Source: Phoronis australis
Lineage: Eukaryota; Phoronida; Phoronidae
Assembly (NCBI GenBank): GCA_002633005.1
Contig: NMRA01000212.1
Coordinates: 116,472-178,471, forward strand
Direction of reading: 5' to 3'
DNA: 62,000 nt
A program made the translations under genes and the position numbers. Within the stretch, counting starts at the first letter, position 1. Each line of letters begins with the position of its first letter. This document shows, in pieces, positions 46,801 through 58,364 of the stretch. The notes under the pieces were generated by a model. It ran no database searches. It had not been told where the DNA came from and worked only from the letters and a program-made list of their open reading frames with translations.

Positions 46801-49800
46801 ATTTCAAGGTAACCAGTCTTGCTCACAAATCATACGGTTGTTCTCTCTAACTGCATTCTTTTCTTGCCTGAGTTGTTCATTTCTTACGTCCAGTAATTCT
46901 TCAATAATTTAGCAAACGATATGGCCGACAACTAAAATTCTGTTTCGTTAATTTTTTTCCGCAACAGTAAAGATTGAGGACTTTTTAGTTTATTACAAGC
47001 ATTGCGGAGATGTCATAAGACAACATTAATGTTTGCTTATTTTCGCATCATTTGCAAAACAGTGATCAGCCATCGGAAATTGGGTAAACGACCATTCTGG
47101 TAATAATTTTTGTGCATAGTAAGTGGAGACTTACCGAAGTTCCTGTTGTTTTCTTAAGAACACGTTCAGAAAGTTGTTCTTTTTACACATACAGTTACTC
47201 ATGAGATATGATCGTCAAAAAAATTGGAGAAATCAAATTCGTGAACTCTGGTGCTTGAGAAAAGAAATCTAATAAAGAGTGTGAGAAAACAGTAATCGTG
47301 CTCTTAATAAATAAGCATTTAGGATATTTGTGTGGTTGTGGATTAATTTGAAACCTTTATTGACTTGAAAATCTTCTTTGCTGCAGCTTACTTTGCAATG
47401 TGATGTTCTCGTTTCAGAATGATCACCTTGTTCAAAAAGTACCTTCACGATCACGACTCTAAAGACAGCTTACATGTCGTAAACATGTATTTTGATATTG
47501 ACCAGTATAGTCATACTACACAGAAACAGAAGAAAGACATTCAAGCAACCTTTATTCAGAAGTGAGTACAGAGTTCTTCAATAATTATTTAATAATTTAT
47601 TTAGTCTGAAGCGACTGGTGACCACTTTTCAAAAAATGTCAGCCAAATGATTTATTTGTCAGTTGCAACTTCACATTTCACATTTGCTGAATGCTGACGG
47701 TTGCAATAAAACATGAACTGCAACATAACGTAATTGATATATACGGTTATTAAAATGTAATTATGCAATGTACTTAGTTGATAAGTAGTTTCAGGTCGGA
47801 TGCAAACAATAGTCTCTTGTATATTGCTCATAATCCTTTAGTTCTTTTTGAAATTTTAGTTCTATAGTTCACAAATACTGACTTTGCTATGTTCTCCAAA
47901 ATGGGTTATTCTTAGCTTTTGGCAACAAAGATCGTGTATTAACTGAGCACATATTATGTAATGGTTGAAATTTCATTGCAGGACTTACTTTGACCCCAAC
48001 TCTAAAAAAGCTGTGAAACTGAGCGACCGGCTGTACACAAAGCTGAGCTCAGAGAAAGACAGACCGCGCTCCGCAACTATGCACGATGCGCAAAAGTATG
48101 TGACTTCCCAACTGAATGAATTATTTCGCGAATTTTGGAAAGTTCAGGCTGAGGAGTTTGGTGTTGATGAGAAGACATTAGGTCAGATGTCGCAAGCTGA
48201 GCTAGCAATGAGAGGTGAAAGTGATGCCAGTCTTATGAAAGGCTTTGCGGGGAAGCTTGGTAAAAGTGGTGCTAAAGGAAACTTAAAAAAGGTAATATGC
48301 TTTATTCAGTGTCGCTGTTTAAGCTTGGTCTGATGTGTTGTACATTACGGTGTAGATTTCAAACGATTTCTAACGTTTCAGTAATTATGCTATTTCTATC
48401 GCTCTATGTTTCTTTGTTGACTGATAACATCGACTAAATAAAGTGTGTGTATTGATATTGAACATTTTTACAATTGTTTTTGTTGAGGATTTATAACTGG
48501 TTTGCTTCGGAGAATAGTTTAGCTGATGAGATTGTATTTGTGAGGGACGTGTAAACTTTAAGGAAGTTAATATGTGTTAACTTTTATCTCATCTGCCTTG
48601 TTAGCGCTTTACTTGACTTTGGTGAGTTTACTACAAGATTCGCTCACTTTTTTAAAGCTATATTGTGTTGGATACTGCCTGTTCTTTTCGTTAAACACGA
48701 CCCACTGAAGTTGAACACATATCACATTGAAGTTAAACACAGATCACCTTGAAATCTCATGTCACTCTTTCTACTCTATCCGCTGGGTGCACTTTAGTAG
48801 CAACAATATTTTTATAAACTTTTAGAATTATCCAGTATGATAAGGTGTTGTATTTCTTTCTGTATGCTGAATCAAAATTTTCTGTAATTCACTAGACTTT
48901 CTGTCTCAAATAGGTTATTGTTGAATTTCCATTTTTAAACTTGCCTTTCAAATCACTATATTGCTACAAATGCTCGAAATTTTGTCGCTTTCTATTTATT
49001 GATGATTAAATTGTACGCACAAGTTATTAACTTTTAATTTTGATATCAGTGTCTGTTATTTTTGTTGAGAAACATTTCTGCAATATTCTGTTTTAGAGGG
49101 ATAATTACAGTGTAGTGTTGAAGCTTAGAGGAATGATTACAGTGTAGTGTTGAAGCTAAAGTAACACATTTAATGCCATTTTCTAGCCTGGGTTCAAAGT
49201 CCCTTCCCTTTGCAAGTTTTGCATAAATGGCATTTTTAAATAGTCAATTTAAGTTTAAAAATGTTTCCATTCTTCTTGTAGAAGAGTTCTTGAATGTGGT
49301 GTCTTTTACCAACCTAACATACAGCTGTCTCTAATTAACTTTAATCTTAACAACAACTTGTATTTGTAACTAATCGCTCTAACCTTGTGTTGTCTATTTC
49401 CTTAAGGGTGACCAACTAACTCCTATAGTAGCTCCTCCTAGTGTCCATTTTTCACCAACTGTCATAACAAAACCTCCAGTGCTGCACACAGTTACTCACA
49501 AACCTCGAAAAAAGGTAATCATTTGCACTGTTAATGGGGAGATCGAAATTCACTAAATTGCACTAGTGAAATGATGGTCCTACAGTGTACAGAAGAAACA
49601 TGCAGACGGAACTCGGAGGGTTGGTTACGCTTTCACGTGGCCATTGTGATGGAAAGTCCTGCTTGTCCTACAAACCCTCATACTAGTGAACATTTTTTTG
49701 TTCTCAGTGTATTCAGATGACAAAAGGAGGACCTTTTTCATTAGTGCCATCTTGTGGATATCGAGGCTCCCGTTAATCTGTGAATACTGCCTCTCACCTT

Positions 49801-52800
49801 GTGTGATGCGTCCTCTGGGCTATTTCTAACTGAAAAGATTCGAATCTGTTTCTTCTTAATTGCAAGTAACAACCTTTGTTTCCAAGTGTTTTAATGTTGA
49901 CTGATAGCTAGTCTGCTCTTGGACTGTAGCAACCTCTGTAACCAGTTTTTTTAACCTTGATAGACATATTGTCTGTTCTTTCTAAGACAAGCGTTAACCT
50001 TCATCTGTAGCTTAGCCTATACACATCTGTATAGCTCACTATTCGATTAGCACTTCTCGCTATCCATCAATGCCTTAACCACATTTCTTTATCAAAAATT
50101 TAACTTATTTCATTCAATTCATTGCTGTTAACTCTCGGTGTGCCAATGGATATTGCTTAGTTTTGTGGTACTGGTTTTCTGAAGTGCAATGTGATGCTTG
50201 CATCATTCACAATGACAAAGAAAGGAAACCACAAATTCGATTTTAATTCATAAAAAACATTTTTTTTCACCCTGCAGTAACATGATTGTCAACCATTGTG
50301 AAATTTTTTCGTGTTTTTTGAATTAGTATGATTGTAACTGATTTTGTACATTTTCGCAGTCGAGAAAAGTATATTAATCCTCGATGACTGAGAAATCTTA
50401 ATTCATGCCTAGATTGTCACTCTGTTGTGTGACTCCCATTTTTTGTAAAAAATTCATTTTTGCTTTGAACATAAATTTCTGAAAAAAATGAACTCCAGGC
50501 AACTTAGCATTTGAACTGCATGTTTTTACTGTCAATACACGAGGAACCATACTTCAGGTTTCTGATTAATTTTACTCTCATTCCTCAAATATTAAATATT
50601 TTGCTTTGAAGTCCTTTTTAAAAACAGCATCCAGTCTTCATATTTGCAAAGGACATAAAAAATCTGAGAGCTCGTTCCCTTAGCCATGGACTACGACATA
50701 AGTGCAAAATTACATGCTAATCAATCCTTGTGCACAATTAAATTGATATTAGCTGCTAAATGTGTTGACAATCAAAAGGCCTGAAAATGCCCCATAAAGA
50801 TTTGTCTAATGATTGAAATCAAGGGAAGTCCTTTTAAACAACTCCGCATATATTTGGTGCATAAATAATGCATTTATGAATTCAAATAAAATGTTATAGG
50901 TAGCACTGTAAAATAAAGAATGAGATATAATTTTATGTAACAGTTCCACTGAGGTTGATAATATACCTTAAGTGTTGTTTAAGTGTGGTCAGCGCTATTA
51001 TGCAAATGGTTTTGATGACAGTTTCATGTGTCGGTATGCCAACCTGTTAATATTTCAAAAATAGCTGTCCTTGACTCAATACTTTGCACATTATCAGACA
51101 ACGGGTCGTGCTCAACCGGCTAAGGAAGACAAACAGACATTCTTGACTTCACTCGGAGAGGCATCAGCGGGTAAACCACCCCTTCAGATGTTGTACTTCT
51201 ACAAGTATCTGGTCAAGCATGGTGAAGAAGATGGCTTACCTAATATTGACAAGGACTTGTTCTTTTACATTGAAGTGCAGAAATTTAAGGTAGGTTATAA
51301 TTTTAGATGACACGTGTTGAGAATTCAGTGAAATTGCTTGAATTACCTGTGTGAGTTTCAACAAAAGTTCAACTTAACCTGTGCATAGGTTATGTCTGCG
51401 CTTATTTGCCCTTTCACGTAGTATACTACTTGCTTTGTAAGCAGACGTTTGTTAATAAGAATTTGATTTGTCTATTATCCCAAACCTCGAATGGTCTGAG
51501 AGTGATTTAAACATTTAAATCTTTCAAATTCTTATTTAACTGAACTTTCTTGCAGACATTGAGCCATGCATTTGCCAATGAAGAGTTGATCCGTTGTAAG
51601 TGTCAGGCCATCTTGGACTGTTTTCTTGACTGTGCATCACTCCCATCTTGCCAGGTAACTAGTGACATCTATTGGTTTCCTAAACTTTGATAGAAAGGCC
51701 ATGTGTACTTTTGGAAGATTTGATGGCAATTTATTAATCCTAATATACATTCTCTAAGACTATGTTAGAGGTTATAAATCCCATTAATGTTTCTTGGATA
51801 ACTGACCTTGATTTCTTGGTTCAGTTTAATAAGTAAGCAGTTATAGTTCATGAGAAAACACAGCATAATGCTGGAGGTAATGGTGAGAAGAGCCTGACCA
51901 GTGAAGATTGTTACCTTCTGGGCCACCGTTAATGAAGAATTAAGAAGTTTGACATCTTCAAAAGTTACAAAAATTAGTATTTTTAAGACCTTCTGATTAT
52001 GCATTACTATGAACCGGTTCCACTGAAAATTTAAACTTTTCTATTTTGGTCCAAAGTCACGATTTTATAAGCAGATTTTGATAAATAATGAAAAAAGCAA
52101 CATCATTACTATGAAATTGTCATAACATACACTGCAATAGTCGGATATAACGTTCCACATTTTGAGAACCAGTTTTATGCCTGCTTTTTAGTTGACAAAA
52201 CTGGTCCTCAAAAGTCAGGCACATTCTATCACCCTGTTGCCACTATTGAGTGTTAGTTGAATATTTGTGACGTGTGTGTGTTTTCCAGATTGATGTTACT
52301 CCTGATATGAGCTTGAAGACAGTCAGAAATGCCCAGCGTGCTGTTCAGGGTAAAGATCCCTTAACGTCAGGCCTCTTTGATGAGCCTCAATATATGGTGT
52401 TCAAGGAACTCCTACCTTATTGGGCTGGATTTATTCGGGGATATACGCAGCCTGAAGATATGGAAAAACTGCCTGGTAATTTTTTTTGTTTATTCAATAC
52501 CTACCACTTATTTTTTTAGGGAGTTTGTCTACTATCCAATTTCTGTTTTTCGTTCCGGGGTTTTGATGGAGCTATTCAGTGCATCTTCATCCAAGTTAAT
52601 ACTTTCTTGTTTCTACAAATTTAAAGATTATTGAGTCATGATATGAGAATTTTGCCAACAGTATTTTTAATATACATTTTCATACAGTCAAAGGATCTGT
52701 TATGCATTCTGAATCTTTTGTCTGTGCTGCAAAAGCAAATTGTCATTGGAAGGTGTTGTTTTTGCACCTCTATGTATGACATGTTGCAAAGAAAAATTCT

Positions 52801-55698
52801 GATTGGTTTTGGATGACAACTTTCAATTTACATACCAAGACATCTTAGCCGGTTGAATGGCAAAACCGCGTAAGTGAATCAAGTGCTGCCACTATGTCAT
52901 ATGCTTCGTTAACATTACTTAATTAAGCTTAATCATCTCTTACTGGTCTTAATACAATTGTAGTGACCAAAACACAACGGTTGTTGCGAAAGCGCTTGGA
53001 GGAATTCAACACAATGCCAGCCCCAAACAAGGACTTCCGCCTTCCTGCACTGACAATACCTGGAGCTAAAGTCGCTGCCTTTACGTTCACAATCACTGAC
53101 GGCATCTCCATAAGGGTAAGGCTGTATATGTGTTTCGTCAGCTCGAGTTCACGTCACCTTTTCCTGATATAAGTGCGTGGCTAACATTCTATTTGGGTTG
53201 TGCATCATTTCCTGATACAAAAACTGCAGTGCAAAGCTGGTATGTAATCAAATGGAAATTATTTCATGTCTCAATTGCAAACTCTACATGTATCAGTACC
53301 GTGCACTTTTTTAAACACTGGTACCCTTCCCTACAGGTTCTGTTGTGTGGACAACCATTCTACTATAAATTTTAGAGTAATCAGATAAAATCCCATTTCC
53401 CCCATCATGGCAGCTAATTCTATTAACAGCTGCAAGAGTTACTGGTTATAGTTACCGTGAAAACTAAGTTCTTGGCTTGACCTAACTAACTTTCCTGTTA
53501 ATTCCCCTTCATTCTCGTTCATCAGAGGAGATAACTCTGATGATGAATTCGGCTTTTGTCGAGCCACCATAACAGGGAATTCCAAGCTATTTTATCTGAA
53601 TACGTTTGACATGTACTGTGTGTTAACCAAGAAATACATAATAAGGTTAGCCAGCTTCCTTACAAACTACGCAGACATTTACACAGCAGTGTTCAATTCC
53701 CGCGACCAAAATTCTACTCTTGTGTATTCTCACACACAGCAGTTCCATGCAATCAACTCTCTGACAGTTGGTATGATGCTGTAATTGAGCAGAAATCTGG
53801 TTCGTGGGAAAGAAAATGTGGTTTGTGGGAACAGAAAGGTGGTTGTAAAGAAGAACCGCATAACGTGAGAAAGGTGATGAGAAGTCAATTGTACTCACTG
53901 AGAGGAATGCTGCTTGAGGGAACTTCACTGCATAATTGGGAGACTGGCTACCCTGACATTTTTTGCCACAAAGTACCTGTCTTTTTGACAAAACATAATT
54001 TTTGTTTGTTTGTTTGTTTTTTTGTTGTGCAATATGTTTTGGCTTTTGTTGATTTAATAATGAGTGGGAAATGCGTGACACTAACAGTGTGTGCTAACCG
54101 TTTCTGTTTAGGAACCCGCTAAAGAGACAAACTCGGAGGTAAGACTGGCCAATCAAAAGCATGTTCTGTCCAAATTGTTGCAGTATCGCATGCCACTGCA
54201 GACATTTTGTGATCTCTATCCCCGTTTCCCTTAGCAACCTTTTAGCATTGAGTATTAGGTCTTGTCCTTAAATTTATTCCATCAAAACCTTGTCTGTCCA
54301 AGCAAATGCAGTGTTGCATGTCACTGCAAAAATTAAATTTTAGTTATTTGCAATCTCTGTCCCCGCTTCCTTCAGGGACATAGTTTTGACCTCCAGCTTT
54401 CATACTTCAGCCTTGAGCTTTGAGGCTTACCATTCAGTCTTTTCCGCAGAAGCATGTTCTGTCCCAGTTGTTGTCGCATTGTATTCTGTTGCATGCTTTG
54501 AATTTGTACTATTCTCATTTCCCTCAGGTACACATTGTTTCTTTATGACTTTATAGTGTTCAAGTTTTTAACTTTCGTAATTATCTTGTAGTAAAAGACA
54601 TAATTCTGAAATTCGGATTTTCATCAAAATTTGGACGTGACTGTTCATTTTTTATTTTTCAGATAAAATCTGAAAATTTGTTTCAGATTATTAAGGATAG
54701 TAACTGTTACTGTGTTCAAGAAGTGGTTGTTTGAATGAGTTCAATAAGTTGTCTGGAAAAAAATTCTTTATTAAAGTGACAGTCAAACTGATCTCCATAA
54801 AAATTATCTGCTGTTCATTCCCAAGTACAGGATTTTGTTTGTATATCCATACAGATTTTTTAACTGAAATTACATTTAAATGAATTCCTTTGTTGGCCTA
54901 AATACAAGATGAAACTTGTGTAAAAACAGCATATGCCTTACTTCTTTCTTTGTATGTCTTCATTGCCCAAGCCTTGCGCTTATGCTTTTATTACCAATTC
55001 CTACGTCACTGTATTATTTCTTAGACCCTCACTGAAGTTCCTTTTCTTTTCTTGATGAAAGCGGGTCTCGTTTTCATCGAACTTGGTCATAATCTTTACT
55101 GGAAACAAAATTTGGAGGTCATTGTCCTAACAGGTCAACTGGATATCTTAAGTTTGGATTTACTTGCCACAAATTTTTAATTTATTTGGCAAATGTAAAG
55201 CACTGTGTTTAGAAGGATGCAAACTGTTCATTGTTATCTGATGACATGCAAGGAACTTTACTTTTACGCCAAAAGCTAACACCCAACAACTCCTGTGTAA
55301 ATATTAACCATTCACTATAATACTACATTATATGTTGTACAAATTGGACCTATTTTGTCCTTGTAGAATTGTTGTATCTTTGTATAATGGGCCTGTTGCA
55401 TCCTTGTGCAATGGACCTGTTGTATCCCTGTACAATGTGCCCGGTGTGTTTAGTACATTAAGCTTGATTTGAAACACTTACTAATAGATTTTTGCTAAAA
55501 ACTTCAATTTATTTTTAATTTGCCATTTATTGTGTTTAAACATGTATTTTATTGTTGCTTGTATAGGAGAGTCTGGAAGAGCCTTCATCAGACACACCTG
55601 TGGCTACTGACACCCCAGAAAGTATGCGCCGAACTAGCATATTGGGAGGACGGCGTGGACGCACGACTACTTTGGCGGAGATAAAGGAAGCAGCATAG
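30240..55698 (+). CDS. RGS22: RGS22-like multi-RGS-domain protein (first coding exon not found)
   Basis: RGS domains bind G-alpha subunits; RGS22 is a large divergent member reported mainly from testis and sperm in mammals. Coding exons, numbered from 2: 30240-30513 or 32358-32631; 31306-31583 or 33419-33696; 35778-35853; 36909-37136; 37669-37897; 39190-39338; 39797-39982; 40510-40667; 41243-41411; 42088-42245; 42967-43126; 43490-43597; 46020-46227; 46501-46676; 47418-47561; 47982-48291; 49407-49514; 51098-51289; 51556-51654; 52289-52475; 52964-53115; 54112-54138; 55567-55698 (TAG). Using each duplicated exon once, phases agree throughout and give 1302 residues plus a short missing N-terminus (human about 1264). 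Exon order and blocks match RGS22: N-terminal TEITEENLEDLLTYDDLF, then four RGS-like modules, then a basic tail. Exon 2 starts in phase 1, so exon 1 must end with one spare base. No internal stop was seen. Confidence 0.92.
31839..31914. mobile_element. Right end of the same DNA transposon
   Basis: It ends GAAGAATGCTGTCCTCGCTA, the inverted form of the left terminus with two mismatches in 20, followed by target copy CATAGTG (31915-31921). A subterminal palindrome-like GCGAAGCGATTCGC lies at 31880-31893. The interior is missing at the N of 31838. Confidence 0.8.
31915..33950 (+). repeat. Block B': second copy with RGS22 exons 2-3
   Basis: It starts at the transposon's right target duplication and runs unbroken into the rest of RGS22. 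It is therefore the copy linked in one contig to exons 4-24. Confidence 0.9.
32358..33696 (+). CDS. RGS22: RGS22 exons 2 and 3, second copy
   Basis: Exons 32358-32631 and 33419-33696 encode the same protein as the first copy. I see only synonymous differences, for example GAC/GAT, CGC/CGT, ACC/ACA, TTG/CTG and TTA/TTG. Identical length and phase fit alleles. I would use this copy in the gene model because it shares a contig with the downstream exons. Confidence 0.9.
33951..35777 (+). other. RGS22 intron, nothing recognised
   Basis: Unique AT-rich sequence after the end of the duplicated block. There is a C-rich run near 34517-34531 and a small palindrome GCCTACGTAGGC near 35349. Confidence 0.5.
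35778..37897 (+). CDS. RGS22: RGS22 exons 4-6: disordered linker
   Basis: Exons 35778-35853, 36909-37136 and 37669-37897 (about residues 185-362) are rich in Ser, Thr, Glu and Asp with no folded-domain signature until exon 6. Exon 6 carries INYNEFLRLPSHYSDFDMMF and VEFTDEMISDQQ and leads into the first RGS module. The assignment rests on phase-compatible splicing and position. Confidence 0.85.
36128..36212 (+). repeat. Two-copy direct repeat, 50-bp period
   Basis: ACTGTACATGATTCAGACCA and the next 15 bases recur 50 bases later with five changes, in an RGS22 intron. A shorter echo, CAGTTTGCAAC, occurs twice near 36258. Confidence 0.8.
37451..37576. repeat. MITE-like hairpin, GATATAAC family
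   Basis: TGCAATAGTCGGATATAACA opens the left arm and the right arm closes with TATCAGACC...TAATTGCA. The inner stem is TTTTGAGAACCA/TGGTTCTCAAAA. The element is about 125 bp and is a sister to 52131-52254. Confidence 0.85.
38371..38520 (+). repeat. Degenerate ~30-bp minisatellite
   Basis: About four or five units share GGGT(A/G)...TTTTG(T/C)CC and a CTC(A/G)GGT motif. A related G/T-rich sequence (GGGTGTTTTGCCCT) occurs in both copies of the RGS22 exon 2-3 intron near 30636 and 32750, so it is a dispersed family. Confidence 0.55.
39190..40667 (+). CDS. RGS22: RGS22 exons 7-9: RGS-like module 1
   Basis: Exons 39190-39338, 39797-39982 and 40510-40667 (about residues 363-526). FEAFKKFLKGTNGESLVNFW followed by LDCESFKD is the classic RGS opening (aromatic, then E-x2-L-x-FW, then E-x-F). 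LRSYWLPRFVIH closes the module. Exon 9 is a linker with PEDVLLIATTKSWEMVSK. Confidence 0.88.
41243..43597 (+). CDS. RGS22: RGS22 exons 10-13: RGS-like module 2
   Basis: Exons 41243-41411, 42088-42245, 42967-43126 and 43490-43597 (about residues 527-724). IGLALWFDKVAGGPFQTCL and LLVSNLLFWQDVTEY form the first half. LLEEAWIRFLKEDMKKFL closes the fold. Exon 13 is acidic, then basic (VIVRRPWVRR). The module lacks the usual central Asn/Glu contacts of canonical RGS domains as far as I can align, so GAP activity is doubtful. Confidence 0.85.
43598..46019 (+). other. RGS22 intron, largest; nothing recognised
   Basis: A 2.4-kb AT-rich intron. Open frames inside match no family, and no clear foldback or tandem array was seen. 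Confidence 0.5.
46020..46676 (+). CDS. RGS22: RGS22 exons 14-15: charged helix and acidic linker
   Basis: Exon 14 (46020-46227) encodes a long Lys/Arg/Glu helix (LAEQRKRRQERRKAIEKERK and on), probably a coiled coil or nuclear-localisation-like segment. Exon 15 (46501-46676) encodes a Gly/Glu/Asp-rich disordered stretch. Together about residues 725-852, between RGS modules 2 and 3. Confidence 0.85.
47418..49514 (+). CDS. RGS22: RGS22 exons 16-18: RGS-like module 3
   Basis: Exons 47418-47561, 47982-48291 and 49407-49514 (about residues 853-1040). LFKKYLHDHDSKDSLHVVNM then YFDIDQYSH and KTYFDPNSKKAV match a canonical RGS layout, and LNELFREFWKVQAEEFGV closes it. Exon 18 is a Pro-rich linker with an unusual purine before the AG acceptor (CTTAAG); its call rests on an open frame, phase 0 at both ends and a good GTAATC donor. 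Confidence 0.87.
49094..49157 (+). repeat. 32-bp perfect-to-near-perfect tandem duplication
   Basis: TAGAGG(G/A)AT(A/G)ATTACAG and the following TGTAGTGTTGAAGCT occur twice in a row with two changes, in an RGS22 intron. Confidence 0.9.
49515..51097 (+). other. RGS22 intron, nothing recognised
   Basis: A 1.6-kb AT-rich intron without clear repeats or coding signals. Confidence 0.5.
51098..52475 (+). CDS. RGS22: RGS22 exons 19-21: RGS-like module 4
   Basis: Exons 51098-51289, 51556-51654 and 52289-52475 (about residues 1041-1199). LFFYIEVQKFKTLSH and IRCKCQAILDCFLDCA form the helical core. FDEPQYMVFKELLPYWAGFI closes it, as in the last RGS domain of RGS22. Confidence 0.88.
52131..52254. repeat. 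MITE-like hairpin, GATATAAC family
   Basis: ACTGCAATAGTCGGATATAAC and ATTTTGAGAACCAGTTTTAT at the left pair with AACTGGTCCTCAAAAGTCAG and a CACTATTGAGTGT end at the right. Sister of 37451-37576. Confidence 0.8.
52964..55698 (+). CDS. RGS22: RGS22 exons 22-24: C-terminal tail with 27-bp microexon
   Basis: Exon 22 (52964-53115) encodes a basic helix (TQRLLRKRLEEFNTM) and FRLPALTIPGAKVAAF. Exon 23 (54112-54138) is only nine codons (EPAKETNSE), phase 0 at both ends, so it could be skipped without changing the frame. Exon 24 (55567-55698) encodes an acidic stretch, then RRTSILGGRRGRTTTLAEI and stop TAG at 55696-55698. RRTS is a candidate basophilic-kinase site (inference). Confidence 0.85.
54150..54560 (+). 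repeat. Three degenerate ~140-bp tandem units in last RGS22 intron
   Basis: Each unit contains a (A)GCA(T/A)(G/A)TTCTGTCC-like start, then GTTG(C)A(T/G)G(T/C)...CACTGCA or a relative, then TCTCT(A/G)TCCCCG(T/C)TTCC ending in an acceptor-like TTAG or TCAG. Units start at about 54158, 54290 and 54450. Each unit brings its own pyrimidine-AG, 100-450 bp after the microexon. Confidence 0.6.
55362..55445 (+). repeat. ~24-bp tandem repeat, three to four units
   Basis: AATGGGCCTGTTGCATCCTT and AATGGACCTGTTGTATCCCT are consecutive. A weaker unit precedes them (AATTGTTGTATCTTTGTAT) and one follows. Confidence 0.8.
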
Positions 55699-57073
55699 TG
55701 TGCAAGCGTGTGTGATAGCAAAGGAATGCGTAGATCTGCTGCTTGTGATGGGTGACATGTCAGGTGTTGCTAAGAATTATGCAACTTACGTAATGTGGTG
55801 TGGTCTCATTTGTACCAGGGGTGTATTCAGTAAGGCTAGTATCTCATGACTTTGGTGAGATCACACAGTTGTGAAGTAAGATCACATTAAGATTTTGCAA
55901 ATGATCTCATGGCCAAACTAGTGAAATGGTCTCCACTGAGAGTGATTAGACCAATAAGCTGCAATGTTAAAATATGGAAGAAAAATAAACTTACAAAACG
56001 GAATACTCATTCCTTCCATATATTCCAAGCAACTGTCTTGCAAACAATTGGCCTTGGTGAACAAACCCCTGGTCGTGTGGCTCGGGATAAAATCTGTTGA
56101 CCAGATATTCTACTGAAGCCTGAGTGTTCTCTTAAAAATGATGTGAAACAAAGGCCTCTAATTTTAAGAATTGGCTCCTTAAATTATCATTAGCAATTAG
56201 GGCATTTGTTCATGTGCTCTGATCAATGTGAAAGTGGTCTATGCCAAAATTATTCTGCAAAATTACTTGTCTGTAACTTCTTACCATTTGTCAGCATACG
56301 CGTTAGAGTATGAGGAAAATGAATGAGCAGATCTATGCATGCACTGGGTCAACAAAAACTGCTGGAATTGTGAGAGAGAGGATCTTAAAGTTTGTTTGTG
56401 TGCTATTAGAACAGGTGCTCATTCTGTAGACACAATCCACCCGCGAAAATGCTAGGTCACGCAAGTCTGTGAGATATCAACATACATTAAAAACAAAGCA
56501 CATTATCACAGTTTACTCGTGAGATTCTTGCATCTAAAGATCTCAGAGCCGCCCTGTTGTTGAGTATGCATAACAGGGTTACACCCTCCATGTTGTTATT
56601 GCAAAAGCTGTCCAACAGTATTGATGAAATTAATCAAAATCACTTATTTAATAACTTATGAAAGTTAATTATACAGGTGTTGCCTTTAGTGACACCCTTG
56701 CAGGTGGTGATCTGTGTGTGAATCATTTTTGTAGAATATCAAGGTTATCTATATTCTGAAAACTGTACCAGTCACTGCTGGGAGTCTGTTTCAAATGACT
56801 TTAAGCTAAGTCGTAAATTTTGTCTTGCGCTCCACATAACTATTTCTGGAAAATCTAACTTGACTAAAAATCCAACGTATCTTAGAATATTACACATCAC
56901 TTCTAGACATTGAGATGATTTGTGTAAATTTTTTTTGTAGACTTGTGATGTGCTCATAATTACTTTATTCCACAATTGTGATGTGGGAGCATAAGGCCAA
57001 ATTTCTGTCTTTAGTCTAATTTGCTTCTCATGAAACTGACCCCTGGTGTCATTTTCCTCAACTACGGAACTGG

Positions 57074-57079
57074 AATAAA
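57074..57079 (+). terminator. Polyadenylation signal candidate AATAAA (proximal)
   Basis: Lies 1.4 kb after the RGS22 stop. Confidence 0.35.
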
Positions 57080-58358
57080 CAGAATCTCTTGCATACGTTA
57101 AATCTCATAATTTCGAACAAAAATAATTGCCCAAAATGTCATTTTTTTAAGTTTCAAGACTTTTAACATTGTTATGAATGCCCAAAATTTTTCAAAACTT
57201 TGTTTTGATGGTAGCCGTGGACCAGAACTTGTAGAGGGAATATCGTTTAATTTTATGCTAGATAATGTTTAAGGAAAAAATTATAATTGATTTCACTTGT
57301 CGACCCTATTTTGGCATAAGTGGTGAGATAACATTTTCCAGATTAAGCTTCTGATAATATGGAAAAGTCTAAACCTTTTAGTTTAAAATAGAGAAGTCCT
57401 TAAATATAGCAAAAATGTTGTGGAACTTTGTCTGCAATGTTTCTTTGGTGTCGGAAACTTTGGTTGTAGCAAGTTTTTGTATGTTGGAAAATGTTGTTAA
57501 TTTGTTGGTACCATGTTGGTAAGCACCGCTTGTGCTGTTTTGGAATGTCATGAAGTCTGTGAAGAAAATTCTGTGGCAACCATGAATTCTGGTTTCCATA
57601 TATTGCAGGGAAAATCGTGATTGTCCAATTCTAGTCCTGATGTGAATTTGAATGTGGTTCTTCCTTGATGACTGTGATTTTTAAAAATGTTCTCTTTTGA
57701 TGCTATATTTTTATATAGTTAGTTTTAATTTCAATCTTTTGATGCTATACGTTTATATAATTTGTTTTAATTCCTCTATTTTAATTGCTGTAATTCAGAT
57801 TTAACAAACTACATACTGCCTGGTAGATTCTTTTGCAATCTTCACCAAATAGAACCGAATTGCCAGAACCAGGACATATCTCCTCAGTATTAGTACAAGC
57901 ATAGCTGCCTGCTCTAATATGTATGATGACTTGGTTATTTTTAGTTACATGTAATGTTTTAACTTATTTTTTTAAACTTTTTTACCATGTTGTAATAGAT
58001 AACATAAATTTTATATACTATGCAATCATACATTCATTGTTTTAATACCCTAGGTATTTCAGAAATTGTTTCTGTTTTTGTAGTAGGAGTGCACACAGAG
58101 CAGTATTTTTATTGCACTTTTCGTTGATTTTTTGATATAATTGTTATTTTTCTCTTCTTCAGCACTGTTTTTTATTAGCCACCCATAACTGGGATTGGTA
58201 CATTTTGTTTCTTCTAAACGCACTGCAAAGACACGCCTTGTTTGGAATTAAAGTCTGCTATTTATGTGCTTTCGGTGATAATTTCAGTTGTGAAGAGTCG
58301 GATTTACTGTGTTGTAGCTATTATTTTGATCACGCTCAAAGTGTATTTTTATAACTGA

Positions 58359-58364
58359 AATAAA
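58359..58364 (+). terminator. Polyadenylation signal candidate AATAAA (distal)
   Basis: AATAAA followed within about 30 bases by T/G-rich sequence (TTATTTGTTAATGCATGG). This is the better candidate for the transcript end. Confidence 0.45.

Noticed and set aside
53647-54081. 144-codon minus-strand open frame
   Set aside because: It lies in an RGS22 intron over low-complexity and GTTT-rich sequence, with no domain and no protein-like conservation pattern.
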